Positions 24,901 through 37,458 of a stretch of DNA of 64,000 nt are shown here, in pieces. Both the position numbers and the translations under genes were made by a program. The notes under the pieces are model-generated. The model was not told the DNA's origin. It searched no databases and worked only from the letters and a program-made list of their open reading frames with translations. Position 1 is the stretch's first letter. The number at the start of each line of letters is the position of its first letter. Location: positions 26,650,356 through 26,714,355 of the forward strand of contig OY365814.1 in the NCBI GenBank assembly GCA_959347315.1, given 5' to 3'. The DNA is from Bimastos eiseni. Taxonomy: Eukaryota > Annelida > Clitellata > Crassiclitellata > Lumbricidae.

Positions 24901-27900
24901 ACAAAAGTACGTCTCTGTCTGTCTCTCTGTCTGTCTGTATGTTTTGTCTGTCTGTCCACCTGTCTGTCTGAAAGTGTGTTCTCTGTTCGGCTCTATCTGA
25001 AGATGTGCCTTCTCTTCGACTCTTTTGTATTAAACTTGATTTAAATGCACGCTTAGACAATTCTGTGTCTACCATTGCATCCATATTACTATTCCGTAAT
25101 GACAGCCTTGTAAGTATTTCTGCTATGACTTTTCAGAATTACTTTTTCTCTAGCGCTGGTTTAGACCGGCAACTTAGGGCCCGCAGACCGGTCCTGTTCA
25201 GGGGACCACAGTTTGGCGAAGCGCTGGTCTAAACTATTTACTGATTGCGTCTTTATGTGATGTACACATTTTCGTTGTTACTATTCTTGATTTATTCTTG
25301 ATTGCAGAAGTGAACGTGAGAAAAATCAGACTCGAATTGAGGCGGATCAACTGATTGGCCAGATTGAAATTATAACCCAGGGAAAGGTAATAATTGTGGG
25401 GACAATTATTAAAAGTAGTTTAACTACTTATAAACTACAAATTACCTCCCACAACTAGAATCGATGACATAAAACTATCAGTAGGCCTACATTGGTCGGA
25501 AAGTTTCCTCTCGGCGTCTGCTGCAATTTGATTGACAGCCAAGGCATAACACTCACAAATGATTATCCAGCCCTGAGTAAAGAAGCAGTTATTTGGTACA
25601 AAAAGACAAGATTGTCGAAGCAAATGTAAAACTAGACATCCTAATAACGTGTGTTCTTATCTGAAATCCAATTATGTTCTTGCCGCCGCTTAGAGAAAGA
25701 ATTGTAATCTAGACCTGTAAAATAGCCTATATCAAGGAGTTTTATTACTTTGAATATCTGTTCCCATAATCCCATAATTATTATATTGAATTGGAATCTT
25801 TGTCAAATACCAAGGGGTGTTAAGTACTACTTTAAATAAATGTCCCCACAATCATTATAATGGATTGTCTGAAGGAGCTCCTGAGTAGGTTATTAAAGGG
25901 CGCTATATAAATGATTAGAATGAATGAATAACTGAATAATCTCAATGTCAACAAGACTTGGTAAAGACAGGGTCGAAGGTTCAATCCAGGTGCGTTCCCT
26001 ATATATAAAATATCATGTCGATTATTAATTTGAAACGTTTTCTGACATCTTGTTAACTGGCAGTCAAGGTCTTTACATCGACCTTGCGTTAACTTCGCAC
26101 ATACAATAAACTAACGGACGTAGACTACGTCCTGTGAAATGGAAATACGATTTTAAAGTTAGATCAGTTGCAAAATAGAGGTGTCTTGTCGAAAGTTCTA
26201 ATCTTCACTTGGTATCACATTCTAGACCGAGAGAATGTATTAATATCGTTTTCATTTTTATTTATTGTACCATAACATCTTAGATCAAATAACATTAGAG
26301 TCTCATAAGCATGTGCCTCTTTGCTTTTCGAGGCTCTGCTCCTGAAATCTCTTTTCGCAGACAATTGTAGGCCTAAACTTGGCCCACTCTCCCAGCTACT
26401 CATTAGTTAGAACGATGTTAGGCCTAAGTAGGCCTATGCATTGAAAATTATGGATCGTGGTGGTGTTGGTGGTGGTGACGATGATGACGACGATGACGAT
26501 GATGATGATAATGACGATAACGATGGTTGTGTATGTAAGGCGTCTTCGGATAAGGCGGTGAAGCACCTGGAAGGCCATGTGGCAGAATTGGGAAGGAAGA
26601 TCAGTGACCTGGAAAGGGAGCTTGCAAATGTTCAAGGTCAGCGGAACCGATTGCAGTCGGAGAATGCCGATCTCAGCCGACGTCTCCAGGACTCAGCCAG
26701 TCAGATCCAGCTGCTGGAAAAGACGAAAGTGGTTCTTGATCAACAGATTGAAGAACTGAGGGTAAACCAATGCGTTGATCAATTCAAATTTAAACCATTT
26801 TACTAAAAATGACGAGATATACAATGATATAATAATATGTGCGTTAATTATTTATAAACTGACAAACCGCAGTTTGATTACAAAGAGGCATGCAGTAGCC
26901 TATGAACGAACGATGACCCGTTTTTTCCTGAGTCGAACTTAAACTGTCGACAGCTATGCATGGCGCCCATTAGGCACTAAGAAGACATGGTCGACGTCAT
27001 CGGTCCTGACACCACGCGTTAGATGTCGTCTAACTTTGAACACCACTGCTCATTCATTTCTACAGATCATTTATTCAGATTATTCATTCATTCATTCAGA
27101 TTATGCATTCACTCATTAATTCAGATCAATAATTCAGATCATTCATTTACATTATTTATTAATTATTTAATTATGATCATTAATTCAGATTTTTCATTCA
27201 TTCATTCATTCATTCAGCTCATGCATTCAGATAATTCAATCAATCATTCATTCATTCATATCATTCATTCAATTCATTCATATAGCTCTGGACAGATGTG
27301 CTTTTCAATATCTGCAGGGGAACCTCGAGAGCGAGGCGAGTGCCCGAGCGAAGACGGTGGGCGACAACCGCTCCCTGCTTCAGCAGATCGCACAGCTGAA
27401 GGAGCGGTTGGACGAGGAGGAGGTGGGACGTTCGGAGGTCCACAGGCAGCTGTCGAGTGCCACCAGTGAGGCCGCCCTCTGGAGACAGAAGTACGAGAGC
27501 GGAGAGGGCAACATCCGACCGGAAGAGGTGGAGGACCTTAAGAAGAAGTTCGTGCTGAGGATCCAGGAGGGTGACGCTCAGCTCGAAGCGAGCGTCGGAA
27601 AGGCCGTTGCCCTCGAGAAGGTCAAGGTCAAGTTGCAGCTCGACATCGAGGCTCTTCTTGTCGAAGTCGAAAAGGTAATAGTAGCCTTAGTAGTAGCAGT
27701 TGTGGTATTAGTAGCAGTGGACTAGTAATTGTAGCAGTGCCAATAAGAATATCTCTTGTAACAAACCTAATTCATTAAACCTACGTTATCATTAACTATG
27801 GATATCAACCTACATGTACAGGCATATCAAGTATGGGACGCCGTAGTGCATCGAACATCCGGTTGCGGCCTTGGACAAGTTGCTTAGAAATAATTGTCTG

Positions 27901-28810
27901 TGAGAAAGGCCTCGAGAAACTCATCTCATCCCCAGGTGGCGTAAAGCCAATGGACCTGCCCTCGGGAAGAGGATTCACCATCGCCATCATCATCATCGTC
28001 ATCATCATCATCATCAAACATGTATAGTAGCACGTTTTAAAACGCGCTCGGGTGGGAGTGGTATATACTTAATCATCATTAAATGAGTTAATTACATCAT
28101 GATGTGATTTCTTTTGGGGCTGAAGCTGAAGGCGGCAAATGAGCAGAACGAGAAACGACAACGCCAGTTCGATAAACTGATCGATGAGTGGAAGCACAAG
28201 GTCAGCGATCTCCAGGCTCAGCTGGAAAATTCACAGAAGGAGTCGAGAGCCAGCGCCACCGAATCCTACAAGTACAAGACACAACTGGAAGAGACGAACG
28301 CAGTCATCGAAGGAGTCAGAAGGGAAAACAAGAATCTCTCCGGTACATATATGATAGTCATCACGTGACTGGTCATTCATCTAGCGCCATACAGAAAATT
28401 TTCACAAAGGCTCCGTTAGAAGTTTTTTATCCTCTCGGTCAGACTATAAATCAGTCAGCCAGCCAGTCAGTCAGTCAGTCAATTTGCCAGTCAGTCAGTT
28501 CCCATACGAATAGTAAGTAGAAATAAAAATGGAAGGAGAATTTAGAAGCCGACAGAGGAGATGGTTGGGCCATATAACAAGGGGAGAATCACTCCTAAGA
28601 ACTATGATTGAGATTGATGTTACTGGACTGGATGAGGGAAGTTGAAGGCAAGAGTCACAGATTGCGCAAAACTTGACAAATGGCGACATTGGACGCACGA
28701 ACCTGCCCAAACAGGACAACGAATTAAAGGAAGAAAATCACGGAATATAATTATGCATATGCATAGTCAATGAATGTATATAGGTCAATGAATGTATATA
28801 GGTCAGTGTC

Positions 28811-28872
<62 letters not shown>

Positions 28873-31800
28873 TTAGTGCATGCATCTAGGTCAATAAGGA
28901 CAACGCGCGCAGTCGGTCAGTGAGACATTGACACACGGACTCCATGGTATTTTTATGGTTCCTTCGGCGCATCGTTAATTCGTTTATGCATCCATTCACA
29001 ATTTGGGTGCGCCCATCACGTTTTTTCTCTGTGTCTAAATTCAAAATCTTGCAACCAATTATATGATACGAGTGGACAAACCTGGGACTAATATCCATAT
29101 TAGTCCCAGGACAAACGCTCTGTTTACTAGACCAGTGATTCTCAACCTGTTGGTCGCAAAGGATATAGAAGTGGGTCGTCAACTTTTCTTTGAAATCGCA
29201 TTTTTTCCACTGACAGCTATATTTTCTATAGATCGTTGCCTTGTCAGTGTTGCTGCCATTTTGAACTACGCATACATCTGTGAGACCCGCTGTTCAGTTA
29301 CGATTACACTCAAGACTAAATAATTATAGGAATAGGCTCTGTCTAAATAATGACTTAAGTTTTGTGTCTAACCAACATCAGCCCACGTATTGACATAGGC
29401 TACTGTACATCTGACCAGAATGCAAGCCCCGCCATCTCATTAACAGTTTTTATGTCTCAATGTGAGTCAAACAATAAAGGTTTTTTTAATATTATTTTTT
29501 ATGACATATAATTTTATTATGATTTATTTATAGTTTTGTTATACGCTAGCATGGTTAGTCGTACAATGCATTGATACGTGACTTGCTGATTTAACAAAGA
29601 TCATATAATATGCAGGGTTTAAAGTGGGAACGGCGTTCCCACTGCTCTCGAAATCCTGTGTCTGCGTTCCCACTGCTCACAATGCAATGGAAACCTCGGA
29701 ACGCATTTGTTCCAATAAAACTTCTTCGGAACGTCCGTTCGGTAACGACAACTAATTCATGACTCTTCTGAGTCTTATTTAGAATTACTTATTACAATGT
29801 GTTTGTTGTCCGCTTGTAAGCAGCTTTACACTAACGACATGTAGGCCTATAAAGCCTTAAACAGGATATGTTAACCGATCACTATAATAATGGGGGAGGG
29901 CAGAGGATGATGAGAAGTGGTGGAAAACGGAAGATGGGCGAGGATTAGAACGGAGGGAAGGGCTAATGAGGATGGGAGTAATAAGCGAGGAGCATGGAAA
30001 TGAGACGAAGTGTTGAAATCGGAGAGGATGGACAGGTGAGGAATGAGTGAGAGGGAGGTGGAGGAAAATTTTGAGGGTAGTGAAGGGGAGGAGGGAAAGA
30101 TGAGGGGATTAGCATGGGAATTGAATGAGAATACAATGGATAGTAATAGACAGCGGAAGGAGAGGATCCATGAGAACAGAAAGAAAGAGGATGGGACGAG
30201 GCAGAGGCAGAGGATAATAGATGGTGAAAGGGAGTGGAAGTTGAGGGGCATTGGCAGAAGTGTTGGCCTACTCTCCCAGAAGTCAGGTATGGTGGCCATC
30301 ACATATTGCATTGTATTGTATTGAAATTTCTTTATTTATTTAGCGCCTCTCTCAGCGCACACCAATCGCTTCCAGATAAAATAAATTCGTCTTGAGAAAG
30401 GAGATAACAGGCACTATATTGTAACCCATGCAATACCTATACAGAATAAAGTTCCTCAAGTATTAATTTCAGCACCGCTATCTTTGTCCATCAATGATTA
30501 TTATTGGACAGAAAAAACGAAGCTTTCTTCAACAAGAAATTGAAACGTCAACACGGAAGCTTTGCAAAAGTTGGAAGCCGGGGAACTGCTACACATTTAC
30601 TGGACCCTAGGGCCTATCCTCAGAATGTGTAACTATCAACCCGTCCACTCCCATCTATATAATACACGCGTTCGAATATTTATATAGTATCCTACCAATA
30701 CCTCTTTAAATAAAGGTGTCTAAGAGTATAATTACATTAATAAACTGTCAGCTGCGCCTTATTTTTGACAATCAATTATTGGACTTAGAGGAAAGTAGTT
30801 TTATTTACTCACTAAATAGCAGTGTTAAATGGTAAATAAGCTAAAGTAATAATAGCAATCATAATTATTATTGTAAATTCAATAAACACATGTACGATTC
30901 CACCTAGCGATTCGTGCGCGCGACACCTCTCAAAAGAGCGTACAATTTTAGATTTAATTAAGATTAATTTCACATCAATCATCGCACAGAAAGGGATGCA
31001 GTTTCGTTTAGTCAACAAATTAATTCGTTAAAAATTCATAAATAGGCCACCACAATAATACCAATTATTCCCGTCTGTCCATTACATTTGAACTTTAATA
31101 TTCTCTGTCGCTTATCTCAATACTTGTTTCTTCGATTATATCTGAGCTCGTGGGAAGCTTCAAAAGTGACAAATGAAGTGCAGAATTAAATATTAAATAT
31201 TATGAGTCACAGCGTATAGACCTACAATTATTGTTTAGCTAGAACAATGAGGTCTATATAGCTCCTGTCCTGCAGTTTCCTGGATTCATTGTTTGTTGCC
31301 TATTTAATTGTAGAATTATGTCACGTAGATCATCCTGCAATTTCACACATTAGGGATTATTTTTAAATTGTACTGTGTGACATATCTACGTATTTTGCAA
31401 AGCCAAAGTTTACAGCACATCTATCGTCAACGATCGTACGTCGAAGCAGTGTCTACTTCAAGCTTTGATTTAGTTAATGTCGTTAATGTAGCTAATGTGG
31501 TTACCGCCGGAATGCAGATCAGTGGCAAGTTAAGTTAAGTCTAACGACATAACTATATCTGAAGTCATTGATTGAAATTGCAGGGCGGTAATTAGGCGGT
31601 AAAAAACCCGATGCACTAAAAGATGTGTGTCAGAGTTTTGCGAAGATCGGCGTAAACGAGACCTGGCAAGGAGGCAAGGACTACCAGACCAGAGCGATGA
31701 TGGGGTACGTGCGGCAAAACGCAGGACCCGGTCCAGGCACCGCAACCGCCCAGTTTGGAGGCCTACATAGAGTGAGCAGCAGTAATTTGATGAAGGAGTG

Positions 31801-34800
31801 GAAAAGTGTAGCTGTGGCGTCTGGAGTTATCGAGCGAGTAACAGTGCGAAGCTGACGGTACTTTTAGCATGAATCACAGTGACACAGGAGACGGTGAATG
31901 TGTGATGCAAATGTAAGCTCTTGGTCTTGGTTGGAGATGTTCGGCAATGCTACAGTGTGTTTGCACAATTTTTTCAGCAATTGATCAGCGAGTAGTAGGA
32001 GAGCTGATCTAGAGCAGCAGAAATTGTTGGGAACGGTCATGAAACTGGCTAACCCTGTTTTCACAAAGAATTTTGGACTCGTGTATGATGCCCTGGAAGA
32101 GTTGACCGATTTGTCCTTAGCATTGCAGATAGTTTATATCACTCTTCCTGTTCTACTCCTGAGTCCTGACAAGACGAATCGAAGTCATTATACAGCTAGA
32201 AATGACTGAGTGGACAGTACGATGCTGAAGCTGGTCAGGCTGCAGATGCAAGTGCTTTCAAAGGTATATCGTTTGCTACCTGCAGTGGGAAATAGAGGGA
32301 AATTTGTAAATAATGATTGATGAATGCTATTTCGTTTACTTATATCTTGTATGAATTTGTTTAGTTAACTAGTTAAGTCTATTTTCTTAACAAACTTACA
32401 GCAACTGAGTGAATTATTATACCAACATCAATCACTTACGTAATGGGTGACCCTGTAAGCGGGACCACGGTCCCTTTAGGGTTTGTCTTCATCCCTATTG
32501 ATCGCTGGCATTCGTTTGTTTGTATATATAATTGCTGTACATAATGTTCTTACTTTTCTGATGAATTGTCAGTGAACAATAAAAATATTTGGTTATGTGG
32601 TTATGGTTAACCGCTGTACTGGACTACAACGCAGTCACCGCTTAGTTAATGCGTCGTGACGTCAGCTGCAACGTCATCGTTGCTTTCAAACATTAGAATA
32701 ATAATTATGTACCAAGGGTTTTTACGCAAAAAATGGTCGGCCTCCGGATTTTGAACTGGTTTAGTTTAACACTTCCATGTACCTATTTGAAAGTTCCATT
32801 GACACTTTGTATTAATTAAGTTCAACCAAACCTTAAAAATTAGAAATCAAAATGTTTGCGACCCCAGCGAGAGTCGAACTCGCAATCTTCTGATTCGAAG
32901 TCAGACGCCTTATCCATTAGGCCACGGGGCCACACCTATGGTATATTTTATTATTTTCTTTTTTATTATTATTTTTTTCCGAGGTACATAATAATAATCT
33001 CTAGGGATTCAAAAAATTAGGGGGAAATTGTTCTAGAATAACTCGTCTTCGCAGATGGTTTTATTTTGGACCTTGACGTCCTCTGGAAAAACCTTTGAAC
33101 AACCCATCTGATTCGACACAGCGCTGGTGAATAGACTGGTGCTCTGAGCTTGACTTTAGAGCGACGCTTAGAACAAGTTAGGAAAATTGCGATAACGATA
33201 CGACCGTGTAACACCAAAATCTCATGCTAACCAATTAAGACAAAAGTTGAATAACAAGTGAGGACTAGGGGAGGGGTGCTATTGCCGAAAGGACGGAGCG
33301 TTCGTCCTGTAGCGCAGAGACTCAGATTTAAACCTAAGCAATCATGCGCCCGCTGCGCATGACCATTTAGCATGTCCATGGAACACAGATGCCAGCGCAG
33401 AGGCGCCGATCCCGGAGGAGTCGAGGGGGACAAGTCCCCCCACCTTTTACAGAGAGATGACAATTTATACATGTGGCCTACCCACATTTCCTACTCCTCT
33501 TATTGGGTGTCCCCCCACCCGGGAATAGCGCCAGCGATGTTTGATCGTATGGTCGTACGACCTAGGCCTACACTTCTGAATTTCGGGAAAATGTAATTGT
33601 GAAGCACAGTAGGACTAGCATTGTATTGCAGTATACTTGTTTTGTTTGTGTTATGTTATATTTTATAGTATGTTTCGTATTGTAGTGTTTGTATTTTTTT
33701 GTATTGTTTTTTATTGTATTGTGTTGTCTTGTCTTGCATTGTATTGTGTTGTCCTGCATTGTATTGTATTGTATCTTGGATATGCAGAGGAGATCCATGA
33801 GTTGACAGATCAGCTGAACCATGCGAGGAGTCGATCGTTGGAGGTGGAAAAGATCTCTAAGAGGTTCGAAGCGGAGCGACAGGAGCTCCAAGGAACGTTG
33901 GAAGAGGCAGAAGCAGCACTGGAGCAGGAGGAAGCCAAGTCACAGAGGGCTCAGGTCGAGGTATCTCTCGCCAGGGAGGAGACGGAACGACGCCTGGCTG
34001 AGAAGGAGGAAGAGTTCGAAAGCGTCAGGTACGTCCTGAATCATCATCATATTCATCATCAGCAACATCATCATCATCTAGACATCATCGTCTGCAGCAG
34101 CAGCATCACGACCATTCATTATCATCATCATTTATGATGATTGTGCAGCAGCAGCATCAGCGGCATCACAAGCATCATCAGCATCATAATTATCATCATC
34201 ATACTGCTGTCAGAGCCATCACAGTGGCAACTACAATTGTTCATAGGCATAGAAAGGTAAAGGTAACGATTACATTGTACTTAGACCTATGCCTTCGCGC
34301 TGAACCCGCCTCAGAAGCGTTGCAGCCAGCTGATGGTATATACATATATATACATATATTATATATATATATGCCTATATATATAAATGTATATGGTGTA
34401 TATATATGCCTATAGCCAAAATTTTCAAATTAAGTTATTGGACGCAAATTATAATGAATCGTATTTGTTATGATTGGCTCTGTTAATGAATTCACTTCTT
34501 GTGATTTTCCTCAGTGTTAAATCGTGCCACAACACATCGCATTAAATTTAATATTTAATCATCACACTAAATTTTAAGATTTATTCACGTCACTCAAACG
34601 GTCGTTGCATCTCATAATTTTTATAGTTTGCTCTGCGTTCAAAGCACTTATTCGCATTGTCAGCCTATCACGTACTTGACTGAGTAGTAGGCCTACTTAG
34701 AAGCAATATGACATTAGGTAACATTAGAACACAGACACAACATAACATAAGGTAACATTTTACGCACAGGAAGAACCACCAACGCGCCATCGAAACTGTC

Positions 34801-37348
34801 CAGACCAGCCTCGAAGCGGAAGGCCGAAACAAGGTGGAGGCCCTGAGGGTGAAGAAGAAGCTGGAGCAGGACATAAACGACCTTGAACTGGCCTTGGACG
34901 CCCTTAGCAAGTCGAAGGGCGACGTCGAAAGGACGAACAAAAAGTACCAGCAGCAGATCCGAGAACTTCAACAGATGGTTGACGAGGAACACCGTCTTCG
35001 ACATACCGCCAGAGAGGAGTTCGTAGCCTCTGAGCGCAGGGCCACCCTGTTGGCCGGAGAGCTGGAGGACATGAAATCACAGCTCGAGGTCCTTGACAAG
35101 AACCGGAAGGTCCTTGAGGGGGAGCTGACCGAGGCCGTCGAACGTATCTCAGAACTGTCGACGGTCAACTCAGGTCTGAACGTATCGAAGAAGAAGCTCG
35201 AGTCAGACGTTCAGACATTACGCGTTAGTAGTATACCCACATCCGTTACGCATTCATAAATGTAGTGTAATCGAACATTTATATAGCGCCGCTATAGGAC
35301 GCTGTGGCATAGCGGCAAACTCTGCGCCTGGCAACCAAAGGATCGCAGGTTCGACCCCACCTCAAGTGAATGCGGAGGACAAGTTGCTCACCGAAAATTG
35401 TCTGTGAGGAAGGCAATGGGAAGCCATCTCATTCACGTCATCCCCGGGTGGAATAAAAGCCAAATGGGCCTGCGCTTCGGGCAAAAAATACATCACAATC
35501 GAAAATTTATATAGCGCCCATTCAGGATGCCTCCAGCGCTGGCCTAATGTTAAATGCCACTAAGCAGCGCTATCTCATAAGCCAGGCATCGTTCGATGGC
35601 TCTGAGCAATAATAGTATGAGCGAAGAGAATTTATATAGCGCCGTCATACTGAAATCGATCGGGGGCCTGTGTATTGTTATCGTCTCTGATTAGGTAATA
35701 TTCTGAGAGGCGCTTCAGAAGTTGTTAGATAGGCCCTTGATATAAATTGCGATTTTAGAGCAGCATATTAACCCATGAGCATGTAATGTAATATAAGTAA
35801 GTATATTCTTTATTTAACCTACTGCATATCTGCACTGTGGTGAACAATACATTGAAAGTACAATATTCTAATTAAAAACGATTAACACGGTCATATACGA
35901 CGTAATGTAATTTATGATTCAGTTGATGTCTAATAATGACAATGATGACTTCTCGTCAATCTTCTCCTAACCCTGGACCTCACTTTGACGTAATTTCCTT
36001 ATCTCATCTGACCCATTTCCTCACCTCACCTGACCCATTTATTAACCCCTTATCTGACCTCTAATCTGACCTGCCCTTAACCAAACAGACCAGACCTCGT
36101 CTGACCTGGTATCCCGTGCGTCCCTCCAGGTCGAATACGAGGATCAGTCGCTGGCGTTGAGGTCGGCCGAGGACCTATTGAGGAAGGCGCAGGCCGACGC
36201 GGCTCGCGTGGCCGACGAGCTCCACCTCGAGCAGGCGCACACCAACGACGTCGAACAGCAGCGCAGGGTCCTCGAGGCCCAGCTGAAGGAACTTCAGCTT
36301 CGCCTGGACGAGGCGACGGCGGCGGCACTTCACGGGGACAAGAAGACGATTCAGAGGCTGGAACTGAAGATCAGGGAGCTGGAGTCGGAGCTGAGCGGAG
36401 AGCAGACGAGACAGACGGAGAAGGAGAAGACGGTGAGGAAGCAGGAGAGAAGGATGCAGGAGATGGGCCTTCAGGTGGAGGAGGATCGAAAGGTTCAGGA
36501 TCGAATGCATGATATGATCGACAAACTGCAGCAGAAGATCAAGACCTACAAGCGACAAGTCGAAGAGGCCGTTAGTATACAGTACACGCTATATTACATT
36601 TAATTATCGAATCCATAAATTAATATTCATTCAATTTATCATCAACGGAGCAACTAGATAATTAAGTTAAGTTTTCAATTAATAGATAGATAAACAAATC
36701 ATTCAATGAATAAATGATTAAATAAGTCAACTTATTAATTAGATAAGTAAATCAATCGATAAATCAATCGAATATTCAATAAATAAATTTATCGATTAAC
36801 CAACAAAGCATCAGATCAATACATCATTGTAATAAATGTCATTGTACTCGATTGCGTTTTCGAGTGACCTCAATAATTATTGAAACGAGGCAAGATAATT
36901 ATTATGTAAGTAGATCAGTGTACTTTATACCAGAACTTTAACAGGTGTCGCAGAACGACTTATGTAAGTAAGTAGGTAAGTAATCTTGATTGATTCGATG
37001 TTTTCCGTTGATGTAGGAAGAGATAGCGGCCATAAACCTGGCCAAGTACCGCAAGATCCAGCATGACCTGGAGGAGGCAGAGGCGAGGGCAGACATTGCC
37101 GAAAGGACCGTACAAGACATGAGGACGAGAAATCGCTCATCCGTCTCCATCACCGAATCATCTGTCTCCGTCAGTGCACACCAGATTGTTGTTATTCAAT
37201 TTCTTCTTCATCGTTATCTTCCTCCTCTTTTTCTACCTTGTCTTCTTCTTCATCGTCAACGCCCTCATTATCATCATCATCATCGTCAACGTCATCGTCA
37301 TCCTCATGATCGTCATCATCATCATCATCATCATCATCATCTTCATCG

Positions 37349-37383
<35 letters not shown>

Positions 37384-37398
37384 TTCATCGTCATCATC

Positions 37399-37458
<60 letters not shown>

